Shown: positions 54,702-64,000 of the stretch, in pieces | How the letters are laid out: each line of letters begins with the position of its first letter | How positions within the stretch are numbered: the stretch's first letter is position 1 | From: Saccharum officinarum | Taxonomy: Eukaryota > Streptophyta > Magnoliopsida > Poales > Poaceae | Direction: 5' to 3' | Length of the DNA: 64,000 bases | Assembly: GCA_020631735.1 (NCBI GenBank) | Contig: CM036152.1 | Location: forward strand, 149,245,307 to 149,309,306 | Made by a program: the position numbers and the translations under genes | Notes under the pieces: generated by a model | The model's input: only the letters and a program-made list of their open reading frames with translations | What the model was told of the DNA's origin: nothing | Database searches by the model: none

Positions 54702-57700
54702 TGTAACACCCCTGGTGTTACTAACTTACTTAGCATGCGATTAAGGTCTAAAAGAAATTAACAAAATAAATTCCGCGGGTTTTAAAATTGCAACGCACAT
54801 AAAATGATAATCGAATTTCTATAAATAAAAATAAAATACCAATTGAATGTAGTACTTAATAAAATTTGATGAGCAAGTTATGTAGATGAGAATGCAACTT
54901 AATTTTAGAGAGTAAATACTGCTAGCTAGTACTTTTGGGAGCTAAGAGATCAGACTTGAAATTAAGATAAGTGTTTCTGTTAAGTCAACCATATTGGAAC
55001 TTATGTTTAAAAGTGTCAATTGCGGCAAATTATGTTGGGCAAACTAATTAACTAGTGCCTTAATATTTTGTTTCCATAGGCTAGTAAAAAGTATGGGCTA
55101 TGCCATGAGATAATTGTTAGTTGAAATTAGCAAGGTTCAGACCTTTTATAAATCAAGACTAAAGTGCTACTGACTGCTAGTTAGGACCTAACCCTTGTTT
55201 GTTTTCCAAGTCCGAGGCAATAACGACAATGCCGTTTTGGCATTAAAATTCTAACTAAATTTCTTAAACAATAGCTTTATATTCTTGTACCGTTAGTTGC
55301 ATCGAGGTCAGCACTTGAGTATGGCATAGGTGGTAGTTGGGTTGGACGTCTTGTTGCCTGCCTTAGAAATTGCCTAACTTCGCTAGAACGCGCTGTTGGC
55401 CAGCTCACTCTTGACCTCGAGCACTGGTTGGCAGTCCCAAGTTGGCACGTCTCCACTCTACTCTCTAGTTCACCTTTGTCTAAGTTTGTTGCTCCTACTA
55501 GTAGCTGTATATACCTTCTTGAGCCTTGTCAAGGTGGTTTAGTTTTAACCTAGCTGGGGTAGAAGTTGGGCACGCTTTAAAATTCGTGCAACACACGTTT
55601 TCGGCCGCTTGGCCCCTGGGGCACGGTCACCACGAGCGGGCACCACTGTCCTCGACAGGCGTGGCGGGCTGATTGCCACTGACCGGCTCATGCGTCCGGG
55701 AGGGGCTGCGCTGCACCTCGCCCGGGCATTGGTCAGCCCCGGCTGGCTACGGCCAGGTCTCTGCCGTAGGGTGCACGTCCCGCTCGTAGGGCAGACCACG
55801 CGCAGGACTGAACCGCGGTGGTGACCGCTGTGGCGTGGTCGTCACGGTGCCTTCACCGTCTTTCGTCCCAGCAACCACGCCAAGCCCTTGGGCAGGTGCT
55901 GCTACAGGTCAACTTTGCCTCGTTTTTAACCGCTCGGCTCGCCAAGTGCTGCTACCGCCACCGCACTCCCCGCCTTCCAAATTCACCTAAGCTCTGCACG
56001 TCTTAGTCCAAATTGCTCGTGCCAGTGGGTAGAATAGGGAGTTCTCTGGATGCCTCGTTCTCTTCAAACGCAGCCGTGGTCCGTGGGTGACCAATTTCAA
56101 GCTTTCCTCGCCTCCGGCCATGGGCGCCGCCGCACCGGTTGATCGGGGGGCAAGGTCATAGAGTTGATGGCAGCTCAATTGTTTGTACCTCTGAGCTTGT
56201 CTAGACCTCCTCTACCCGGTGCTCACTTCTTTTTGGCCAGGGCATGCATCGCCGGAGCGCGGGCGCGGCCGTGCCACCTCGGAGCGCCGCCGCGGGGTTC
56301 AGGCGCACGTGGCCAGAGCACCCCGGTGTTTCCCTACCTCAACCCATTGCGCGGCTGGGTTCACGGTGAGTCCCTTCTGCTCCCCCACGATCTCAATCAC
56401 CTCGTTAGGCCGCAGAGTCGTCAGAACAGGAGCGCCACCATGGCGGGCGGTCCGCCAGCGTGGGCTGGGTGCTAGGAGGCACCGTTTGCCTTCCAACCAC
56501 CTCTCGGGGCTTCGTTGTGGGCCAACAGTGCTCATCGGCCTGCGCGTCAGACCGGGGTTTCGCCCTTACGTCCGGCGTGACCGCCCGGTGCCGGCCGGAG
56601 CCGCGCCGGCGCGCGCAGGGGACGGCAGGGACCGGCTCACTGCGAAGACAGCAAAATCTGGGGACTGCAGTGTGAAGTTCCTCTCTTGCGTAATAGTAGC
56701 TCCTAGGGTCGTTCAATTTCTCAATAGTGTGGGGTCCTTTTTGCAAAAATCCCGTAGCAGGCGCGAGCGGGCCTGCTGGGCCAGCCTGTTGGCGCGCGGC
56801 CACGTTGCTCGCGGGCCGTTTCAGTCACTGGGCCGATTGGTTGCAGTTGGCCCTTTCCCTTTATAAAGCAATTTCTTAGTTTAGTTCATAGACCAAACTT
56901 GTAAATTCAAATTAGAAGTGTGTAGAAGTCCAAAAATTGCGAAACCAATTTGGTTAGGTTCCTAAAATCATAAACTAACTGTTGGTATAATTGGTTCACA
57001 TTTTTTTTATATATAATGTTTTCAGGAGTTCTCTAAGTAAAGTAAGGTGCTCCATCTTATTCAAGAATAAATTTGTCGGAATTCTTATGGCCAAATGATG
57101 ATAGTGCTAACTTTAAAAATTTTACCACAAGCTTCTAGTATTACTAGGTGTCCACGGTAATTTTTGTAGCTCCAAAATAATTAGTTGCTAGGATAATTAA
57201 TAAGCTCTAGTTTGAATATGTAGTAAATCGATAAAATGAATAACGCGACACCTCGGGTTTATATAACTACAACACTTGTTGAGAAATAACGTTTGAATCG
57301 ACAACGTGGATACGTGGCCTAGTAAGTTGGTGTGTGGCTAGCTCGTTAGCTTACGAGACGTAGTCGTACGACGAGAGTTGCGGTTGCTGTCTTTTAATTA
57401 CGTCTCAACATTGCATCCACGTATATCACAATAGGAATGATGGTGGATCGCGAAGTCATCTGGAGTAGCAGAAAGGGTGGTGCCTTGATGATCGTGGCGC
57501 CATGGTGGAATGCTAACTCTTGGTTAAATCTCACCCAGGCAAGCCCCGGTGCATAACCTCTATTATTCTACACTTTATTTATGCTTGTGCATTAAGTTTT
57601 AAGGAGTTGAATGAAACCCACTTGCATATATATATCCTGATCCCATGAGTCTTACTAGTATGTCAAGATCGTGTAGATTGCTATGCTACAGGACTCCGGT

Positions 57701-58994
57701 AGAAGTCGAGTGATTGCCCGTCACTCGCGAGAGATAGGAAATATATTATTGTTATTATTATCATGTTACTACCACATGGAACATATTTGAATGATAATTG
57801 GAGACCGGGCGGAACGGGCTTGGATGGATTTGGACCTGGTTGGGCAACAGAGCGGGGCTCTGGTTGCATTTGTTCCGCCTGTGTCGATTAAGGACCGTTC
57901 GTTGCATTGGATTCCATAGTCAGGTCACAGACCTACTTATCCCGAGCATATACTAGCGGATGGGGGCTAGAAAGACTTGTTATTCTCTTGTCATGGGTTC
58001 CGGCTCCATCCGGACCAACTGAAGGTGGATTATATATGGGTATTAGGAGGTCTAAGCACCGCGAGAGGGCGGGGGCTTGGAGTCCCAGTATGGACGGGGA
58101 CTCGGTTCTCTTGACAGGAGGATAATGGGTTGGTCCTGTTTGTACCTCGGTACGGGTGGGGCGTGTGTTTTTCGGGGTACCCAGCTGGGCTACATTGATT
58201 CGCGAATCGCCGTCAATTTGACGGTCCGACATGACTATAATCTGGCATCGTAGTAAGAACTGTGGAAGATGGTGAAATGGTTCTGATTGCTTACTACATG
58301 CTTGAAAGTAGCTTTGGTGCTTACATAGAATGGTGGGTTAATGAACTACCAATGACTGCTAATAAAAGTTAAATATAAGGATGCACCTTTAGTAATGCTT
58401 CCTGCAATAACCCACAAGCCAGATAGCCTTGCATATCCTTGGAGTCTTTTCTTTCCTTCTGACGGGTAAGTCTTGCGGAGTACAATTGAGTACTCAGGGT
58501 TTGTTCTACCCTGTTGCAGGTGACAGGTGTTCTTGAAGCTGACTTTTATGTGTGGAAACCTCCTGGTGGGCTCAGTGAGGATTTCCCTTACGTTGCGGAT
58601 ATAGAGTTGATTTATAACTCTCACCAAAAATGTTTTACAAAGGAAAGATTTACCACCTATTATGAATTCTTGTATATAAATGTTCATCATGATAATATTT
58701 AACTCATCATCAAATGGTTTCATTTCCGCTGAACTCTGATAACATTTTATTTTCCACTGTTATAATTAAACAATGGATTACCCTGATGTTGTACTAAAAG
58801 TGATGTAAGAAATGGTAAAGATGTTGTAAGCTTTATCTCTCATTTATGATCCTGAGGTAAAAATGTGGATTTTCGAGTTCTCCCTCGGGTGTGCTCGACG
58901 GAATCGCAGAGTTTATTGCTCTCCCTTGGGTACTTAGTGTCTAATGGAAGACAAGTACTCTTGGGAGGGCATTAAATTAGGCGGTTCTGCCACA
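54702..58994 (+). repeat. Element C 5' LTR (~4.3 kb)
   Basis: Begins TGTAACACCCCTGGTGTTAC (a short inverted repeat in itself), ends TTCTGCCACA. TATA box TATAAAG at 56862-56868, preceded by a GC-rich region (55600-56850). The open frames there (for example 56219-56866) lack motifs and are compositional. Confidence 0.9.
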
Positions 58995-58996
58995 GG

Positions 58997-59008
58997 TGGT
59001 ATCAGAGC
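58997..59008 (+). promoter_or_regulatory. Element C primer binding site (initiator tRNA-Met)
   Basis: TGGTATCAGAGC two bases after the LTR, an exact copy of the common plant tRNA-Met PBS. Confidence 0.9.
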
Positions 59009-59640
59009 ATAAATGAGGAAATAAAGCTTCAAAACTCTTTTCTAAATTAAAATTTGGCAACATATTTTTGCAAAAAGTTAGGGCGTTTGCATACGAAGTT
59101 ATATAAGTAGCCCTATTACTATAGTTAAGTCTTCGGAATAAGTTTAAGTAGGCTTTCGTCCGGTAAACTAACTGGTGTGTAGCGTGCGGTCCTAAAGTCA
59201 GACGCGCTATTTTGCTATAGTCATCGTGCGAGTCCTACTTGCAGGTGCCCTGTTTCTAGGTACCACGCGTCCCTGTCCCGGAGTTACTGTTGTACGGTGG
59301 CTTCGTGTTTCGCGTTCGCTCGTGATTCATGACTGTCGGGGCTTACGTTTTCGGCACTCCTTCTGCGCCCTTGTCGGACCTCTGCCCTGCAACCGTGCTA
59401 GTCTTTATGGCCTCGGACACCGCCCACCTCGTGTGCGTAAAAATCCTGTTGTTGTACTTTTACTGGTTCCCACACATGGCTCGAGGGTGGTCTGCGCCAG
59501 GACCACTGGCCGCTCTGCCTTTTTAAGGGGGCCAAGCCCAGCCACTTTGTGTCACCACTCAGTGCATTCCAGCTCGCTTAGCCCTTTTCTCTTGAGCAAG
59601 CTTCTCCTCAAGCCTTCCTTGCAACCACCACCCACCTAGG
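59009..59640 (+). other. Element C leader
   Basis: 630 bases between PBS and CDS, without a recognisable domain. It includes an out-of-frame open stretch (59226-59639) that ends just before the ATG. Confidence 0.6.
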
Positions 59641-60540
59641 ATGGCAGGAGTTTGGGTTAGCAGCTACTGCCTGAACACCGAGGGTTTTCCCAAAATCCTG
59701 TATGCTACCCTGCAAAAACTCGGCATTCGGGAGCGTCCTGAGTATGAGGGTCGTGAGTACATGAAGCATGGCATGGAGCGATGCAAGGTCACCATCTACA
59801 TTGGCAAGAGTGAGGAGTTTCCCGACGTCACTGAAGCCTGGAATGTGACCGCAACCGGGTTTCGCTTCGGCGACACCTACCAGGTTGTGGCCCGCAAAGC
59901 CTTGCGACATCTGTGCCAGATCTATGAGCAGCCCATTGCTCGTACCCCCATGCGGTTCTTTCCACCTTTGGACAAGAATCGGCGAGTATGGAGGGCTCGC
60001 ATGGAGGCCTTGCGGGGTCAGGACGTGCAAGAGGACAACCCGACCGTGGTGCACCTGACCACGTACTTGCTCGCTCTGGATGAGCAGTACGACCGGCAGG
60101 CCTCGGAGCTAAGAGAGTGTCTCCACCGAGCTGAGGAAGCCGAGATCTTCTCCAGGATGCTCGAAGTGCAGCTTGCTGAAGCTCATGCCAATCTAGCAGC
60201 CGCTGAGAGTCGAGAGGCTGCCATGGCGGAGGCCGTCAAGGTGGACCAAGACCGTCATGCCCAGGAGCTGGAGGACGCCTATCTTGTCACCCGGGCCAAG
60301 CGTAGGACGATGGCCACGGAAAGGCAGGAACCCTTGATCTTGGAGGGGATCCCTGTCCATCCACTGGAGAGAAGGAGAACTGGTTTTGCAGCACCTCCAC
60401 CCACGGAAGCCTCAGAAGTAGAGTCATTGCTTCCCCTCACCCAGCCACCACCACAAGAAGGAGTAGATCCACAACCTAGTGCGGCAGAAGAACCCCAGGA
60501 GCCCAGGAAGGAAGCCGTTTGGGCCGACGAAGTAGATTAG
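59641..60540 (+). CDS. Element C protein, 299 aa, coiled-coil, function unknown
   Basis: The only intact gene of element C. ATG 59641 (context CTAGGATGGCA) opens an uninterrupted frame to TAG 60538-60540. Residues about 1-125 form a globular-looking region (KVTIYIGKSEEFPDV, FRFGDTYQVVARKALRHLCQ, TPMRFFPPLDKNRRVW). Residues about 140-230 are Glu/Ala/Arg-rich with coiled-coil character (LHRAEEAEIFSRMLEVQLAE). The C-terminus is Pro/Glu-rich and acidic. There is no zinc knuckle, protease or polymerase motif. Proteins of this layout occur in many grass LTR elements without pol; whether they are gag-like or derived from a host gene is not known to me. Confidence 0.75.
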   Translation: MAGVWVSSYCLNTEGFPKILYATLQKLGIRERPEYEGREYMKHGMERCKVTIYIGKSEEFPDVTEAWNVTATGFRFGDTYQVVARKALRHLCQIYEQPIARTPMRFFPPLDKNRRVWRARMEALRGQDVQEDNPTVVHLTTYLLALDEQYDRQASELRECLHRAEEAEIFSRMLEVQLAEAHANLAAAESREAAMAEAVKVDQDRHAQELEDAYLVTRAKRRTMATERQEPLILEGIPVHPLERRRTGFAAPPPTEASEVESLLPLTQPPPQEGVDPQPSAAEEPQEPRKEAVWADEVD

Positions 60541-62340
60541 TTGTCCTAGAGGAGATGTAGCCGTCGTTAGTAGTGCTTTTCATCGTTGTTCCCTAGTGTT
60601 GTAATCTTTCCGTTGTACCACATCCGTAGTTGTTAAGGCCGTCTGGTTGTACGTTTCGAGCGATGTGTCGAGTGTGGGAGAGTGAATGCATGTATGTTGC
60701 ACCCGTGTAAGGCCGTTGGTAATGAGTTTTTGCTACGTCGATTTTTCCTTAGGCCTCGTTCGATTTGCTTAGGGTTCTTGAGACGACGACAAGCAGGTTA
60801 CAAAGGGAACAACTATTCAGGTGCAGCAGATCGGCCGTAATTGGAAAACAGAGGACACTGTATCACTAATTGTGGATGTCCCAGCAGAACATTTGAATTC
60901 CCTTGATTTAAATCCGCCTTGGGATTTACTTTACTTGTTCCTTATTTTGAAAGGAACCCGTGTTGCCTGAATTTTCCCTTACTCCTCTGATTCTGTGGTC
61001 TATGACCCCGTTGCTTTTACTGCGAGTAAGTTGGTAATAGTTACTTAGTTAATAGCTTATGGTGCCGCGACGGAACCGAGGGCCACCTGTGGAACAGCTG
61101 CCACATGGTGACGCTGCTCGGCGCGCGCTGGTATCGAGGTTGTTGACCAAGTGTTGTTACCGAGTTACACCGCGGTACTGCTCTTGCTATAAAAATTCTC
61201 TTTGGTAAAAATATCCTTGTGTTCAAACGGGAAATCCACAACGGGTTGATGGAATTGTGCTCTGTCAAAGTAACAAGGTTTTTGAAGAAAGGAAAAGAAG
61301 AAAGAGAAAAACAACAGGAAAGTTAGCCCGCACGTAGGTCAGAGAAGTTGAATTGCCTGACTCGACGTCGTTCCTATGACCGGTTTGACAACGCTACGCA
61401 TGCCGGGTCGCTGTCACTGTGTGCCCTGCGGACGCCGTCTGTGGTGGGACTGTGTGTGCCGCTCCCATGTAGCCACGGCGTTGTGCCGCACTCGCCTCGT
61501 CTTATCGCACTGTACGCCCCTCTGATCCCGGCACCCGTGTCGGCTCTTGATTCTCGCTCTCATCCCCATACCAGACCTCCCCCTCTTTCTTTTCATTTGG
61601 GGCCCCGTTGCTCGCATGCCTCCTAGTCGAGCGAACCCCATCCCCTCCTTTCTCCTTTGCCCCACTCAAGCTCGCACAGGGAGCGCACCAGGGCCGATGC
61701 TCTCCCCACCTTGTGACCCCCCAGTGATTCCCATCTCCTCCGCTTCCGGTGCACTGCATCACCACCTCCGTCCACCAAGCTTTTATAATGCCACCTTGCT
61801 TGTTCCTCCTCCATTCAACCCCAGATCTGGAGTTGAGCTCATAGTATCAACTTCCTCCGTCAGCGCTTAGGTAGGAGAGGCTCGGGAAGCCGTCGGGAAG
61901 AAGTGGTTGGAGGTAGGGCTACGAGATCCAGTCGTTGCTCGCAGATCTAGGGTTGCTAGTCAGAGGCAATGGTGTAACTTGAGAAGAAGGGATCTGGTTT
62001 CCATGGAGAAGTTCAAGTTCATCCCTGGTTAGTTTAGGTTTTAGAGTTCGCAATGATCTTTGTACCAGTCTCCAATTTCTGGCTGTGTTGGGCATACGCC
62101 ATGTTCTGGATAATCGTTTTCCTTCTGCTTTTCCATTGTCCCCGTCTTCGTCGATTTCTAGAGAGGTTGTGAGTTGTATTAGATTGGTTTTAGCCATGCT
62201 ATCTCTAGATTCCAGAGTGGTTTAGCGTTTGAAGTCGTGTAACCTCTCATGTAAGCTCAGATCTGTGAATGTAATCGTGCTTCCCTCTTTTGTTTCTGGT
62301 TCCGGATCTCGGGACGAGATCCTTTTTAAGGGGGGAAGGA
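60541..62340 (+). other. Element C 3' non-coding region with gene-5'-end-like segment and PPT
   Basis: 60541-61300 shows nothing recognisable. From about 61350 to 62330 the composition resembles a plant promoter and 5' UTR: pyrimidine-rich CTCC/CCCTCT runs, TTTTATAATGCC near 61790, ACCCCAGATCTGGAG and TCGCAGATCTAGGG. No conserved coding exon follows. It ends in CGGGACGAGATCC and the purine tract AAGGGGGGAAGGA (62328-62340), the plus-strand primer site. Confidence 0.55.
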
Positions 62341-64000
62341 TGTAACACCCCTGGTGTTACTAACTTACTTAGCATGCGATTAAGGTCTAAAAGAAATTAA
62401 CAAAATAAATTCCGCGGGTTTTAAAATTGCAACGCACATAAAATGATAATCGAATTTCTATAAATAAAAATAAAATACCAATTGAATGTAGTACTTAATA
62501 AAATTTGATGAGCAAGTTATGTAGATGAGAATGCAACTTAATTTTAGAGAGTAAATACTGCTAGCTAGTACTTTTGGGAGCTAAGAGATCAGACTTGAAA
62601 TTAAGATAAGTGTTTCTGTTAAGTCAACCATATTGGAACTTATGTTTAAAAGTGTCAATTGCGGCAAATTATGTTGGGCAAACTAATTAACTAGTGCCTT
62701 AATATTTTGTTTCCATAGGCTAGTAAAAAGTATGGGCTATGCCATGAGATAATTGTTAGTTGAAATTAGCAAGGTTCAGACCTTTTATAAATCAAGACTA
62801 AAGTGCTACTGACTGCTAGTTAGGACCTAACCCTTGTTTGTTTTCCAAGTCCGAGGCAATAACGACAATGCCGTTTTGGCATTAAAATTCTAACTAAATT
62901 TCTTAAACAATAGCTTTATATTCTTGTACCGTTAGTTGCATCGAGGTCAGCACTTGAGTATGGCATAGGTGGTAGTTGGGTTGGACGTCTTGTTGCCTGC
63001 CTTAGAAATTGCCTAACTTCGCTAGAACGCGCTGTTGGCCAGCTCACTCTTGACCTCGAGCACTGGTTGGCAGTCCCAAGTTGGCACGTCTCCACTCTAC
63101 TCTCTAGTTCACCTTTGTCTAAGTTTGTTGCTCCTACTAGTAGCTGTATATACCTTCTTGAGCCTTGTCAAGGTGGTTTAGTTTTAACCTAGCTGGGGTA
63201 GAAGTTGGGCACGCTTTAAAATTCGTGCAACACACGTTTTCGGCCGCTTGGCCCCTGGGGCACGGTCACCACGAGCGGGCACCACTGTCCTCGACAGGCG
63301 TGGCGGGCTGATTGCCACTGACCGGCTCATGCGTCCGGGAGGGCTGCGCTGCACCTCGCCCGGGCATTGGTCAGCCCCGGCTGGCTACGGCCAGGTCTCT
63401 GCCGTAGGGTGCACGTCCCGCTCGTAGGGCAGACCACGCGCAGGACTGAACCGCGGTGGTGACCGCTGTGGCGTGGTCGTCACGGTGCCTTCACCGTCTT
63501 TCGTCCCAGCAACCACGCCAAGCCCTTGGGCAGGTGCTGCTACAGGTCAACTTTGCCTCGTTTTTAACCGCTCGGCTCGCCAAGTGCTGCTACCGCCACC
63601 GCACTCCCCGCCTTCCAAATTCACCTAAGCTCTGCACGTCTTAGTCCAAATTGCTCGTGCCAGTGGGTAGAATAGGGAGTTCTCTGGATGCCTCGTTCTC
63701 TTCAAACGCAGCCGTGGTCCGTGGGTGACCAATTTCAAGCTTTCCTCGCCTCCGGCCATGGGCGCCGCCGCACCGGTTGATCGGGGGGCAAGGTCATAGA
63801 GTTGATGGCAGCTCAATTGTTTGTACCTCTGAGCTTGTCTAGACCTCCTCTACCCGGTGCTCACTTCTTTTTGGCCAGGGCATGCATCGCCGGAGCGCGG
63901 GCGCGGCCGTGCCACCTCGGAGCGCCGCCGCGGGGTTCAGGCGCACGTGGCCAGAGCACCCCGGTGTTTCCCTACCTCAACCCATTGCGCGGCTGGGTTC
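62341..64000 (+). repeat. Element C 3' LTR (first 1,660 bp)
   Basis: Starts TGTAACACCCCTGGTGTTAC. It is collinear with 54702 onward at an offset of 7,639, then 7,638 after a single-base indel. It continues beyond the window. Confidence 0.95.

Larger units (their letters stand above)
43623..64000 (-). mobile_element. Tat-B: Tat-lineage Ty3 retrotransposon, interrupted by element C (right end off window)
   Basis: The 3' LTR (43623-44756) is at the left, followed rightwards by an upstream repeat region, a plus-strand five-exon gene, then integrase, protease and gag on the minus strand. At 54702 element C is inserted within the leader, so the 5' LTR must lie beyond 64000. The left flank at 43618-43622 is CTAAC; its partner cannot be checked. 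RT, RNase H and most of integrase are deleted. Same family as Tat-A. Confidence 0.85.
54702..64000 (+). mobile_element. Element C: young non-autonomous long-LTR retrotransposon (3' LTR incomplete)
   Basis: 5' LTR 54702-58994, tRNA-Met PBS at 58997, one gene (59641-60540), a 1.8-kb non-coding region, a purine tract (62328-62340) and a 3' LTR from 62341. In the 1,660 bases of overlap the two LTRs appear identical except for one G in GGGAG(G)GGCTGCG near 55700/63338. No polymerase genes. The 3' junction GGGACGAGATCC...purine tract...TGTAACACC is very like that of the Tekay-like remnant at 14366. Confidence 0.9.

Noticed and set aside
56219..56866. 215-codon open frame in element C 5' LTR
   Set aside because: It sits in the GC-rich part of U3, has no domain, and competes with overlapping frames on both strands.
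58346..58723. 125-codon minus-strand frame near the end of element C 5' LTR
   Set aside because: No recognisable motif; it lies in the R/U5 part of the LTR.

Overview
The window is intergenic DNA of a large plant genome, almost certainly a panicoid (probably andropogonoid) grass. This is inferred from the transposon families (a sirevirus with CACCGGAC palindromes in its LTRs, Tat-lineage Ty3 elements, long-LTR Tekay-like elements, GGCC(T)TGTTTAG-type MITEs), from spliceosomal introns, and from the absence of any bacterial-style gene arrangement. I find no intact host gene. The only host-gene traces are a short F-box/LRR-like fragment (about 4.2 kb) and the 3' end of a HIPP/Pi21-like heavy-metal-domain gene (about 41.4-41.75 kb). 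Both are broken.

Layout. 1-4.17 kb is a degenerate tandem array with a ~500-bp higher-order period, split by a hAT-like insertion. 4.4-6.6 kb holds MITE debris and an assembly gap. 6,626-40,396 is one Mutator-like element (MULE), bounded by the 9-bp target duplication TAAATAGTA, whose gene has been opened by later insertions: (i) an 8.4-kb Ty3 element in minus orientation (9,308-17,745, duplication CATAC); (ii) a Tat-lineage Ty3 element, Tat-A (18,980-39,850, duplication CTGCT), which itself contains a complete and young Ty1/copia sirevirus (23,888-34,121, duplication CCCTT); (iii) a 298-bp hAT MITE (39,896-40,193, duplication CTGTAATG). Removing these leaves a MULE of about 4.1 kb. 40.4-43.6 kb is a MITE cluster with the HIPP-like pseudogene and a second gap. 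From 43,623 to the end is a second Tat element, Tat-B, in minus orientation. It is interrupted at 54,702 by a young long-LTR non-autonomous element (element C) whose 3' LTR runs off the window.

How the parts relate. The sirevirus is the only element that still looks coding-competent: gag and pol are open, the LTRs are nearly identical, and PBS and PPT are present. Tat-A and Tat-B are independent deletion derivatives. Tat-A joins gag directly to integrase; Tat-B joins protease to the integrase C-terminus. Both lack reverse transcriptase and RNase H. Both nevertheless keep a five-exon gene on the strand opposite to gag-pol, with matching intron positions, and in Tat-B a good TATA box. This antisense, intron-bearing cargo gene, its triplicated upstream region in Tat-B, and the sirevirus landing exactly on one of its splice donors in Tat-A are the most interesting features here. 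Element C encodes one coiled-coil protein and no polymerase, but its 3' boundary closely resembles that of the chromovirus-type element at 14.37 kb, suggesting trans-mobilisation.
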